From Euryarchaeota archaeon UBA40 (lineage in GTDB: Archaea; Thermoplasmatota; Poseidoniia; Poseidoniales; Thalassarchaeaceae): a stretch of 22,030 nucleotides of DNA. Shown here piece by piece: positions 7,294 to 14,125 of the stretch. The notes beneath the pieces are model-generated. The model saw only the letters and a program-made list of their open reading frames with translations. It made no database searches and had not been told where the DNA came from. Every line of letters starts with the position of its first letter. The stretch's first letter is position 1. Position numbers and translations under genes: made by a program. Where the stretch lies: positions 1,289-23,318 of the forward strand of contig DAYJ01000137.1 in the NCBI GenBank assembly GCA_002506875.1, given 5' to 3'.

Positions 7294-7878
7294 TTAGTAG
7301 GTCTCGCGCATCAGCTTGTGAATTTTGTATGGAAGCAGAGCTCGATTGACCGGAGTCACCTCAAGTATTCGTGCATCGTCCCTTCTACGGATGTCCTGAA
7401 GAAGCGGATGTCGTGATTTCTTGGCGAGTGTCATAACCGTCGGCTTGTCGAGTTCAAGCGCCGCTCGGACAATCTCGACAAATTCATCGGACTCAACACT
7501 GAACTTTCCAATCTCGTCGATTACGATGACTTCGGCCTCTTCCATTGCAGTTCGAATTGCAGGGATCGCGACGGTGTTCATGGTCTCCTTATCGATGCCG
7601 AATCCGAATACGCGTGTTCGGGTGTCGATGTCTTTGTGAGCCATGATGGCTTCTTCTCCAGTAACGATATCGATACACCGGTATCCTTTGCGTTCACCAT
7701 CTTCAATGAGAGGCTCTGTTCGCATTCCAGCAATAATTCGAATTGTATCCGGGTTTTCACCACGTGCACGGATTTCACCCGTCCTTTCGTTGACGAGCAT
7801 TTCGATTACTTTCTGCATCACAGCAGATTTCCCACTACGCGGAAGACCTGTGATTCCAATCTTCGGGTGAACTCCCAT
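7294..7878 (-). CDS. THEP1-type nucleoside-triphosphatase
   Basis: The product is 194 residues from the ATG at 7878, which has a GGTGA Shine-Dalgarno 8 nt upstream; a GTG four codons earlier (7890) is the alternative. Family landmarks: the P-loop GLPRSGKS at residues 11-18, IIAGMRTEP near 48-56, the Walker B element VIVIDEIGKF at about 117-126, and SRHPLLQDIRRR near 155-166. The family hydrolyses NTPs broadly. Its physiological role is unsettled, with links to nucleotide or RNA metabolism proposed. It faces about 165 bp of AT-rich non-coding DNA upstream that could carry its promoter. Confidence 0.88.
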   Translation of the reverse strand: MGVHPKIGITGLPRSGKSAVMQKVIEMLVNERTGEIRARGENPDTIRIIAGMRTEPLIEDGERKGYRCIDIVTGEEAIMAHKDIDTRTRVFGFGIDKETMNTVAIPAIRTAMEEAEVIVIDEIGKFSVESDEFVEIVRAALELDKPTVMTLAKKSRHPLLQDIRRRDDARILEVTPVNRALLPYKIHKLMRETY

Positions 7879-8043
7879 ACTACCGCTCACCCCGAATTGC
7901 TCGTGCTAGGTGTCGCGATGTGAAGTTCTACCCTATGAAGAATCTGCCTTATTGGAGGGTTATGCAACCTCTAAGAAATGAAATTGGATTCGCGGAAATC
8001 GGAATTATTTCTTTGTACTCTCAGTTATTTTAGCAGTTGAATC
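7879..8043. other. AT-rich intergenic stretch, probable promoter region
   Basis: This is the longest gene-free stretch in the middle of the window. Bases 7980-8040 are distinctly AT-rich and contain AAATAATT-like and AAAATAAC-like tracts on the minus strand that could act as TATA elements for the THEP1 gene. An imperfect hairpin with a one-base bulge (GAGGGTT...AACCTC) lies near 7954-7970. No ORF or RNA gene was recognised. Confidence 0.4.
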
Positions 8044-8508
8044 CTAATCATCGTCATTTTCTGCATATTTTCCTAAATCTCGATTTCTGATTCCAAGGAG
8101 CCGCCGAGATTTTTCAATCCAAGTCCAGCCTTGATCTACCCATTTGAGAACCTTAGCCAGGGTATCCTCGTCCACATCTGCATGAACCGCGAGACGCTTC
8201 AGAAATTCGATCTCTTCTTCTTGGAACTCACCATCACAAGCCCCGACGATAGCAGCATCTCTCAGCGCTAAGCGCAATGCAGGGACTCCCATACCATCGA
8301 TTATCTCTGAGAGATCTATGCTTCTCTTCAGCTCTTGTCGGAACACGTTCCGGCGATGTGGAGGGATTAGTGCTCGTCCCATCGCAGCCTCGATTGCAGC
8401 GGTCTCTTCACGGACAAGAGTACCATCTGCACCGGCTAGAGAGATAAGGATCCGAACATAGCCTTCTCGATCGTGCTCATCGAGCCGATCGATGACATCC
8501 GGCAGCAA
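8044..8508 (-). CDS. TerB-like protein, downstream copy of a tandem pair
   Basis: The product is 154 residues. The start is TTG at 8508, supported by GAGGTGG (8513-8519) 4-5 nt upstream and by an MLPD N-terminus matching its neighbour. It is all-helical with two acidic TerB-like loops: GADGTLVREE at 26-35 and ACDGEFQEEE at 90-99. These are the positions where TerB-family proteins carry metal-binding Asp and Glu residues. The C-terminus has a conserved GWTWIEKSRRLL, parallel to GYDWMDRGLTIL in the neighbour. Tellurite resistance itself is unlikely; TerB-like domains are usually cytosolic scaffold or signalling modules. The gene lies 9 bp after the other copy, and the Shine-Dalgarno overlaps the upstream stop codon. 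Confidence 0.78.
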   Translation of the reverse strand: MLPDVIDRLDEHDREGYVRILISLAGADGTLVREETAAIEAAMGRALIPPHRRNVFRQELKRSIDLSEIIDGMGVPALRLALRDAAIVGACDGEFQEEEIEFLKRLAVHADVDEDTLAKVLKWVDQGWTWIEKSRRLLGIRNRDLGKYAENDDD

Positions 8509-8512
8509 TCGT

Positions 8513-8519
8513 CCACCTC
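8513..8519 (-). promoter_or_regulatory. Shine-Dalgarno deciding a TTG start
   Basis: GAGGTGG on the minus strand matches the archaeal anti-SD closely. It overlaps the TGA stop of the upstream TerB-like gene (8518-8520) and fixes TTG 8508 as the initiation codon. Confidence 0.65.
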
Positions 8520-8955
8520 AGGAAGCATTGAGGATCGTAAGACCCCGATCCATCCAATCGTAGCCTTCCATCACCCAGTCGAGGAGATCATCGACAACGC
8601 TTTCCTTCATCCCAAGACCTGTGGCAATCTTACCAAGGACTTCGAATTCATCTTCGTCTACGGTTCCATCAGCAGCGGACATCATGATTGCATCACGTAG
8701 TGCGAGCTTACCCGCACGCCCATCTGTGGAATCCTTTAGATCGCTAATGCATTCTTTTAGCGTTGGTGGATTTTTGAGGTAGTCTCGGATTGCTGACCGC
8801 TGATTTGGAGAGAGGAGCGCAGTCCCCATTCGTTGTTCAAACATGGCCATTTCGTCGACTGTGACTTCATCATCGACCTTTGTGATATAGGCCAAGAGTT
8901 TGGCGTAAGCGAACCTCTCATTCTGAGGGAGGGTGTGCAGCGTGTCCGGAAGCAT
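8518..8955 (-). CDS. TerB-like protein, upstream copy of a tandem pair
   Basis: The product is 145 residues from the ATG at 8955. A longer frame starts with TTG at 9006 and overlaps the dehydrogenase stop by 4 bp. The ATG is preferred because it gives MLPDTLHTLP, which lines up position by position with MLPDVIDRLD in the downstream copy. The acidic loops are KVDDEVTVDE (26-35) and ADGTVDEDEF (95-104). ALRDA is shared by both copies just before the second loop. Identity elsewhere is low, so the duplication is old. The pair follows two nucleotide-sugar enzyme genes on the same strand; a functional link to them is inference. Confidence 0.78.
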   Translation of the reverse strand: MLPDTLHTLPQNERFAYAKLLAYITKVDDEVTVDEMAMFEQRMGTALLSPNQRSAIRDYLKNPPTLKECISDLKDSTDGRAGKLALRDAIMMSAADGTVDEDEFEVLGKIATGLGMKESVVDDLLDWVMEGYDWMDRGLTILNAS

Positions 8956-9002
8956 GCGACCGGCTTCGTGTTGCTCCCCATCAATCTGCCGTCGAATGTA
9001 TC

Positions 9003-9827
9003 TCAATCATCGTTGGTCGTGACATCTGATGGTTTCCCCGTGAGAATAGAACGTAAGCGGGCATTGTCCGATTGAATCGCCTCCATCCAATCATACTTCA
9101 CGTCGAGATTACCAGCAAGTACACGGAGCGCATTGCTATCCTTTGGAAGGCACTTCCCCCCAAACCCTCGATTCAGACCAAAGATAGGATCGAGATGAGA
9201 TGGTCCAATCGGTTGAGCTTGGGGTGCCGTGATGATTTCACTTACTTTGTACCAATCCGCATTAAGACCCTGACAAATGTCGTACATCTGGTTTGCAAAG
9301 ATGACCTTCAGTGCGTAAAAGGTGTTTTTCGAATACTTCACCATCTCTGCGACTGCCGGCTCGACATGAAAGGTCTGATCTGATTTGATAACGCCTGCTT
9401 CGCGATGCTGTTGGAAAACACGTTCAGCTACATCTGCATGATGTGTTCCACAGACAAGGATATCCTGATTCCCGAAATCTTCCAGATGCCTCCTTTCGAC
9501 AAGGAATTCAGGGGAATAAGCAATCTTGAGGTGTGGATACTCTTCATGGAAACGTTGTGTTGTACCAGGTACAACTGTGCTTTTGATTACAGCCGTGAAG
9601 CCATCAGGTAGATCGCTGAGGATGGAAGTTACAATCGAGAGATCACAAGATCCGTCTGTATCTGACATTGGTGTTGGGACCGCGATGTAAGCCATATCCA
9701 CATGATTGGTTACATCGGCAAGTGTTGTTCCTCTAACCGGATCATGGATGAATAAATCGTGGACGGGTCCGAACCAGTGTTCGATAGCTCCTCCAACAAT
9801 CCCTGCTCCAATTATACCCACTTTCAT
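9003..9827 (-). CDS. UDP-glucose/GDP-mannose dehydrogenase-family protein, short form
   Basis: Full-length family members oxidise the C6 alcohol of a nucleotide sugar to a uronate with two NAD+. Here the protein is 274 residues from the ATG at 9827, which has a GGAGGA Shine-Dalgarno 7 nt upstream (9835-9840); a TTG at 9833 is too close to that motif. Present: the Rossmann motif GIIGAGIVGG at 4-13, AVPTPMSDTDGS, KSTVVPGTT, YSPEFLVERR, the KYSKNTFYALK helix with the conserved Lys and Asn, and the catalytic Cys226 in GFGGKCLPKD. Missing is the roughly 130-residue C-terminal UDP-binding domain of the usual ~430-residue enzymes. The sequence ends about 48 residues after the Cys with no sign of a frameshifted remainder downstream. 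Catalytic residues are intact, so a true short enzyme is more likely than a pseudogene. The substrate is unknown. Confidence 0.85.
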   Translation of the reverse strand: MKVGIIGAGIVGGAIEHWFGPVHDLFIHDPVRGTTLADVTNHVDMAYIAVPTPMSDTDGSCDLSIVTSILSDLPDGFTAVIKSTVVPGTTQRFHEEYPHLKIAYSPEFLVERRHLEDFGNQDILVCGTHHADVAERVFQQHREAGVIKSDQTFHVEPAVAEMVKYSKNTFYALKVIFANQMYDICQGLNADWYKVSEIITAPQAQPIGPSHLDPIFGLNRGFGGKCLPKDSNALRVLAGNLDVKYDWMEAIQSDNARLRSILTGKPSDVTTNDD

Positions 9828-9872
9828 GCACAAATCCTCCTTCTCTATCTTGTAAGTTCTAGCATGTCACTT

Positions 9873-10652
9873 TCATGATGTTGGGTCATTTTCACGACGA
9901 TTACACGGTTCAGGTGATAGACGCCCTTCTTTTGCAAGTCCAGACGCCCTTAACAGAGCATCAGCAGTCCCACAATCGAGCCATTCTTCATCGCCCAAAT
10001 CCTTCAATTCTGCCGCGCCAAGCTCGATGTATTTCCGATTTAGATCGGTAATTGAGAAACCTTCGTTCTCAGTGCCATAGCATTCGTCGAGCAGTTCCCA
10101 AAAGCGTTCGTCATAGAGGTAAATGCCTCCTATTGCAAGGTCACTAGGGGGATTTTCCGGTTTTTCGACGATATCTGTGAGCTTTCCTTCTTCATCGAGC
10201 ACTGCTACTCCGAAGGCGCGGGGATCTTCAACCGAGCGTCCAAGGAGTAAACATCCAGGGGGTTCCTCTGAGGTTTTCCAATGTCTTACCTCTTCGGTGA
10301 GTTCTGCGGTGGTGATATTGTCAGAGAAGTAGACCATTAGCCGACTTCCTTCGATATGAGGTCGTGCGAGATTCAGAGCATATGCTACACCTTGCGGGCT
10401 TTCCTCGATCACATAGTGAATATTCTCTCCAGGAAGTCCGACACCAACATGTTGAGCAATTTGACCGATGAAACGATTTCCAATGATTGTGATATCCTTG
10501 ATGCCCGCTCGTCGGATGAATCCGAGAGCAAAATCGATCACAGGGCGATGGTATAGCGGGAGCATTGCTTTGTGCATATACCGTGTGAAAGGAAGCATGC
10601 GGGAACCGAGTCCACCTGCCACGAGTACGGCCTTCATTGGAGGGGGGGCCAT
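9873..10652 (-). CDS. Sugar-1-phosphate nucleotidyltransferase (RmlA-like)
   Basis: The product is 259 residues from the ATG at 10652, which has a GGTGA Shine-Dalgarno 8 nt upstream (10661-10665). A GTG at 10664 and an ATG at 10637 (MKAVLVAGG) are alternatives. The N-terminal signature VAGGLGSRMLPFTRYMHKAMLP matches the GG-GTR-PLT-KQLLPV motif of glucose-1-phosphate thymidylyl/uridylyltransferases. Other landmarks are YVIEESPQGVAYAL, the metal-site FSDNI, FGVAVLDEEGKLTDIVEKPENP, GGIYLYD and EWLDCGTADALL. It should make an NDP-sugar from NTP and a sugar-1-phosphate. It lies just upstream of the short dehydrogenase on the same strand (45 bp gap), so the two probably act in one pathway supplying an activated sugar for envelope or glycoprotein glycans. 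Confidence 0.9.
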   Translation of the reverse strand: MAPPPMKAVLVAGGLGSRMLPFTRYMHKAMLPLYHRPVIDFALGFIRRAGIKDITIIGNRFIGQIAQHVGVGLPGENIHYVIEESPQGVAYALNLARPHIEGSRLMVYFSDNITTAELTEEVRHWKTSEEPPGCLLLGRSVEDPRAFGVAVLDEEGKLTDIVEKPENPPSDLAIGGIYLYDERFWELLDECYGTENEGFSITDLNRKYIELGAAELKDLGDEEWLDCGTADALLRASGLAKEGRLSPEPCNRRENDPTS

Positions 10653-10699
10653 GGTATTCTTCACCTGACTCTGGTAAATGGACTTTCATGGCGTTCTAA

Positions 10700-11386
10700 T
10701 CAGTTTTCAGGAGTGCGTCCACCGAAATGTCCAGTGCCGACGAGATCACCTAAACGCTCCACTCCCGCTTCTATGAGGTCTGGATCATTCTTCTCTGCCT
10801 CTTCCCAAGATTTCTGTGCTTCTTCTGCAACAATTTCGTCAGCCTCGATTTTCACTTCGTGACTCTTTCTTAGTTCCCCTTCTAACCCTTCATGCTCTGG
10901 TCGCAAATCCATTCCATCAATTTGGGGGTTTCTGGGGTCGAAGGTATCAGCTCCTCCACCTTCAGCGACACCCTTGGGGTCTCGTCCTCGAGTCATGTAG
11001 ACAGCCCCTCCTGATGGCGACATAGTCTTCTGTAGAGGGTTGTCTGGGGCTTCTTCGATAATCTGATCGACAACCGTCTCAACTTCGTGTTCTTGATCTT
11101 CAACCATAGGCTCCATTCGCACTTGGTGATCCGCACCAGCCCATGCGATAATGAGGAGCATTGGGAAAAGGAAGCCGATGAGGAAAGCAACTGGAACTCC
11201 AACTGCATCGATAAGTGGACCAATGTCGAACATCATGATGATTAGACCGACAAGCACAATCTGAGTGACAATACCAATAACGAGGCGACGCATCGTCCTT
11301 GCGAACTCAAATTCTGCGTTTCTGGCCCTATCTTCTAAGGATGCCAAGCCCTCACCGATGCCCTCATCGATGTCGCTCATGTCCAC
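10700..11386 (-). CDS. Two-TM protein with long acidic cytoplasmic tail, unknown function
   Basis: The product is 228 residues from a GTG at 11386; an ATG two codons later (11380) is an equally good start. An acidic amphipathic N-terminus is followed by two transmembrane helices at about 35-52 and 63-83. The remaining ~140 residues are hydrophilic, acidic and probably disordered or helical (EDQEHEVETVVDQIIEEAP, EADEIVAEEAQKSWEEAEK). A conserved-looking GHFGGRTPEN closes the protein. No family is recognised. It starts 5 bp after the stop of the coiled-coil gene, so the two are very likely co-translated and may form a complex. Confidence 0.72.
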   Translation of the reverse strand: MDMSDIDEGIGEGLASLEDRARNAEFEFARTMRRLVIGIVTQIVLVGLIIMMFDIGPLIDAVGVPVAFLIGFLFPMLLIIAWAGADHQVRMEPMVEDQEHEVETVVDQIIEEAPDNPLQKTMSPSGGAVYMTRGRDPKGVAEGGGADTFDPRNPQIDGMDLRPEHEGLEGELRKSHEVKIEADEIVAEEAQKSWEEAEKNDPDLIEAGVERLGDLVGTGHFGGRTPEN

Positions 11387-11391
11387 TGAAT

Positions 11392-12162
11392 TCAGCCCAA
11401 GTCCTCTTCAAGTGCTCGGACCCATGAGTCAATATTTTGTGTGGGAAGTTCAGGGAGCCGAATTCCGATAGCATCCTTTGCTTCCGACATTAGAACAGAA
11501 TCGTTCAATTGGATCGTTTGTTCACGAGGAATACGAGCCATCTGTGTCACGATTTCAGAGAGAATATCTTGGATGGTTCGATTATTTCGTGTAACCTCAT
11601 CGTTAGAACGACGGGTATCCGCCATTACACGCGCGTGAACCGTTTCTGTCCGTCGTGCTTGACCATCAAGGAGCCGTTCGATACTTACCATCATCTGCTC
11701 CCAACGTTCCACTCCATTGTCTTGGGTTGTGCTAATACGATCAAGGAGCGATTGATTCTGTTGCATGACTCGATGCTGTTGGGACAGCATCCGTTTTGCT
11801 TCCTTCAATGCCTCGGATTGAAGCGACATTGCACGTCTTTGTTCATCTAATAGGCGACGAGCTTCAGGAGCGCCAACAGCATCTCTGCGCTCTAATTCCG
11901 CTTGCATTGTCTGGGCTGAAAGCTCAAGATCGATGTAAGCTCGACGGTTAGATCGCAATTGTCTATTCAGGCGCTCCATATCCTTAGATTGCATCGAGGA
12001 CATTTTCCTGAAATGTCGATGCCGACTTGCGTGATGAGGAGCGTCGGCTAAAATCATCAACACAATTCCAAATGTTACAGCTGCGAAATGGCCACGAGGG
12101 TACTCTTGAATGAGAAGTCCAGCCCCAGCGATTCCGATTAGGAGCGCTCGAGTCCGCGGCAT
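11392..12162 (-). CDS. Membrane-anchored coiled-coil protein, unknown function
   Basis: The product is 256 residues from the ATG at 12162. A short hydrophobic hairpin (about residues 5-18 and 25-41) is followed by a long coiled-coil-like region from about 52 to 210, rich in Arg, Gln, Glu and Leu. The last ~45 residues look globular (IRLPELPTQNIDSWVRALEEDLG). The architecture resembles membrane-tethered scaffold proteins, but no family is recognised. It is followed closely by the two-TM acidic protein and preceded by the winged-helix-like gene (57 bp gap). Confidence 0.75.
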   Translation of the reverse strand: MPRTRALLIGIAGAGLLIQEYPRGHFAAVTFGIVLMILADAPHHASRHRHFRKMSSMQSKDMERLNRQLRSNRRAYIDLELSAQTMQAELERRDAVGAPEARRLLDEQRRAMSLQSEALKEAKRMLSQQHRVMQQNQSLLDRISTTQDNGVERWEQMMVSIERLLDGQARRTETVHARVMADTRRSNDEVTRNNRTIQDILSEIVTQMARIPREQTIQLNDSVLMSEAKDAIGIRLPELPTQNIDSWVRALEEDLG

Positions 12163-12219
12163 GATTTACATTCGTGCCTCATGGTATATGACCAGTCGAT
12201 GGGGACGCCCCGGGCCCCA

Positions 12220-12816
12220 TCAATCTGCGAAGCCGTAGAGCCCATCACCTAGGTGAGAAATCTGATTTGCAACAACTAGGTGTTCAATCGCTTCACGGAC
12301 TTCAGATTCATCGAATCCAACAGCTGCACAGATTTCCATAAGGTCATCTTCGTGTGCCGCCCCATCGCCCGTCTCTTCCATTTCCTGAAGGATGTGTTCA
12401 CAGCAAATGTGGAGAATAGGATCATCAATCCCGTCTTCGATATCATCGATTGTCTCGTCGATTGGTATCTCAGCCTTCTGAATCTCAATAGGAATCTTCA
12501 CTGGCTCGTTGTATGCCTCGAAAAGATTCTTCTGATGAGGGTCAGAGATGCGTTTAGGCTCACTAATCTGGCGTTGGACACGCTCGATAAGACGCTCAAC
12601 TCTGTGCCGACGATGTTCTAGCCTAAGTGCCTCATCATTGAGTTTTGATACAAGTAGTTCTGATTCCTCTTCTGCACGAGAAATGAGCCAATCTTCAAAA
12701 CTCCAGTTAGGATCGATTCTGAGCATACTCTCCCAAAGATCTCGGACCACTTGGGGTAGGGATGAAGGATTAATCCTCCCAGAGGTTGAATCCTCTGAGG
12801 AACCGAGTTCATCCAT
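12220..12816 (-). CDS. Coiled-coil plus C-terminal winged-helix-like protein
   Basis: The product is 198 residues from the ATG at 12816. The N-terminal region contains DLWESMLRIDPNWSFEDWL and a basic heptad-like helix near 60-85 (LEHRRHRVERLIERVQRQI). An acidic linker with two cysteines (HICCEHIL) leads to a C-terminal stretch of about 45 residues that fits a winged helix: helix LMEICAAVGF, helix SEVREAIEHLVV, then a wing-like ISHLGDGLYGF. It might be a regulator or a protein-interaction module; DNA binding is inference. It is divergent from the isocitrate/isopropylmalate-type dehydrogenase, with 115 bp between the starts, and is the first gene of the minus-strand run. Confidence 0.72.
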   Translation of the reverse strand: MDELGSSEDSTSGRINPSSLPQVVRDLWESMLRIDPNWSFEDWLISRAEEESELLVSKLNDEALRLEHRRHRVERLIERVQRQISEPKRISDPHQKNLFEAYNEPVKIPIEIQKAEIPIDETIDDIEDGIDDPILHICCEHILQEMEETGDGAAHEDDLMEICAAVGFDESEVREAIEHLVVANQISHLGDGLYGFAD

Positions 12817-12852
12817 ACCCAGTCGACTTGATATCTCCGTCTATGAACGATT

Positions 12853-12900
12853 CCCCTGTTAGGTTGCACCCTTGACTTTGATTCAAATCTCTGACAGGGG
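12853..12900. repeat. Inverted repeat in a divergent promoter region
   Basis: CCCCTGTTAG (12853-12862) and CTGACAGGGG (12891-12900) are reverse complements except for one position, which would be a G-U pair in RNA. They are separated by 28 bp. Inside the loop is an 11-bp palindrome TTTGA-T-TCAAA (12877-12887). The element lies between two divergent genes starting at 12816 and 12932. It could be a regulator binding site for either or a chance structure. Confidence 0.45.
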
Positions 12901-12931
12901 CATTCATCAAGGTGGACCGGATGCCCCTCAC

Positions 12932-14125
12932 ATGGCCCTTCATCGGATTACGACTCTGCCCGGGGACGGGACCGGCCGAGAGGTCATGACCGAAGCCATG
13001 AAGTTGCTTCAGACGATTGAATCGAACTCTCCGATGACTTTTCAAATTACAGAGATTCAATGTGGTGGTCAGCATTATCTTGAGACAGGAGAAGAGTGGC
13101 CAGAGGGCTCCTTCGAATATTGTCGAGATCAATCAGATGCAATCCTTCTCGGAGCGATTGGTTGGCCCGGCGCCACGATGCCAAATGGTGACCTAGCTGG
13201 TGGGCAGGTTATTCTCGGCCTCCGTTCTGGCTTAGACCTCTACGCCAATGTCCGTCCAATCAAACTGTACAAGGGCATACAACACAAGATCCATGGGGAT
13301 TTCAAACAGGTTTGGTCTCCGGGCCTTGTGGACATGGTCGTTGTCCGTGAGAACACCGAAGGCCTGTACCAGACGCTTCTGTCTAGGTCTTCACATGCGG
13401 CTCAGGGTATTCCGTATCCTAGTGTGCCTGAAATTGAGATTCCAGGTATGGATGGCGAGTTTGCTTGGGACCCCCGTCCAATCAGCCGAAAGGGCTCTGA
13501 ACGTGTAATCCGTTTTGCCTTCGATATCGCGGAACGTCGCTCGGGGACTCCTTCTGATGGAACATCCAGAGTGAGTTGCATTGACAAGAGCAATGTTACG
13601 CGTGGTTGCCAACTTTTCCGTTCTATCTATTTGGAAATTGCAGAAAATCATCCAGACATCGAGACAGATATGGCGTACATCGATGCCTTCACCATGTGGT
13701 TGGTTCGTCAACCGGAGTTTTACGATGTGGTTGTGACATCAAACATGTTTGGCGACATCGCTACTGATCTTGCAAGCACACTTCAGGGTGGTATGGGTAT
13801 GGCTGCGAGTGCAAACATTGGTGATGACCATATGATGTTCGAACCAGTGCATGGGTCAAGTCCAAAGTACGCTGGCAAAGGTGTGGTAAATCCAATCGCT
13901 ATGTTGAGTAGTGTGCAAATGATGCTCGATTGGCTTGGCCGGCGCAGTGGTGATGCTGATGCAACAGTCGCAGCTGAAATTGTTGAATCAGCCATCGAAA
14001 ATCAGGTTAGTGAAGGAGGAACCCTAACCTATGATCTCGGCGGAGAAGCGTCAACATCCGAGGTTTCCGAAGCCATCTGTGCACGTGTTGCTTCTATGTT
14101 GGCAACGCACTATACTTCGGCCTAA
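12932..14125 (+). CDS. Isocitrate/isopropylmalate dehydrogenase-family enzyme, probably NADP-dependent
   Basis: The product is 397 residues from the ATG at 12932; an upstream TTG at 12872 runs through the inverted repeat and adds a non-family leader. This is the beta-decarboxylating dehydrogenase family. Visible: PGDGTGREV near residue 10, substrate-site LGLRSGLDLYANVRP (R98, R108), VRENTEGLY (R139, Y146), DKSNV (K219), DAFTM (D251), and GDIATD (D275, D279, metal ligands). In the cofactor loop HGSSPKYAGK, K312 and Y313 match the Lys-Tyr pair of NADP-dependent isocitrate dehydrogenase rather than the Asp-Ile of NAD-type isopropylmalate enzymes. The surrounding FEPVHGS and GLRSGLDLYANVRP look more isopropylmalate- or tartrate-like. 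Substrate is therefore uncertain. An extended segment at about 152-185 (rich in Pro, Gly and acidic residues) follows the ENTEGLY motif. Its stop overlaps the stop of the convergent gene. Confidence 0.88.
   Translation: MALHRITTLPGDGTGREVMTEAMKLLQTIESNSPMTFQITEIQCGGQHYLETGEEWPEGSFEYCRDQSDAILLGAIGWPGATMPNGDLAGGQVILGLRSGLDLYANVRPIKLYKGIQHKIHGDFKQVWSPGLVDMVVVRENTEGLYQTLLSRSSHAAQGIPYPSVPEIEIPGMDGEFAWDPRPISRKGSERVIRFAFDIAERRSGTPSDGTSRVSCIDKSNVTRGCQLFRSIYLEIAENHPDIETDMAYIDAFTMWLVRQPEFYDVVVTSNMFGDIATDLASTLQGGMGMAASANIGDDHMMFEPVHGSSPKYAGKGVVNPIAMLSSVQMMLDWLGRRSGDADATVAAEIVESAIENQVSEGGTLTYDLGGEASTSEVSEAICARVASMLATHYTSA

Noticed and set aside
8044..8955. Tellurite-resistance operon
   Set aside because: Only TerB-like domains are present, with no TerC, TerD or TerZ partners, so resistance is not supported.
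9004..9006. TTG start with a 4-bp overlap for the upstream TerB-like gene
   Set aside because: The ATG at 8955 gives an MLPD N-terminus aligned with its paralogue; the extra 17 residues have no counterpart.
12872..12931. TTG start extending the isocitrate/isopropylmalate-type dehydrogenase
   Set aside because: It adds 20 residues without family resemblance and runs across the inverted repeat; family members start just before the PGDG motif, matching the ATG at 12932.
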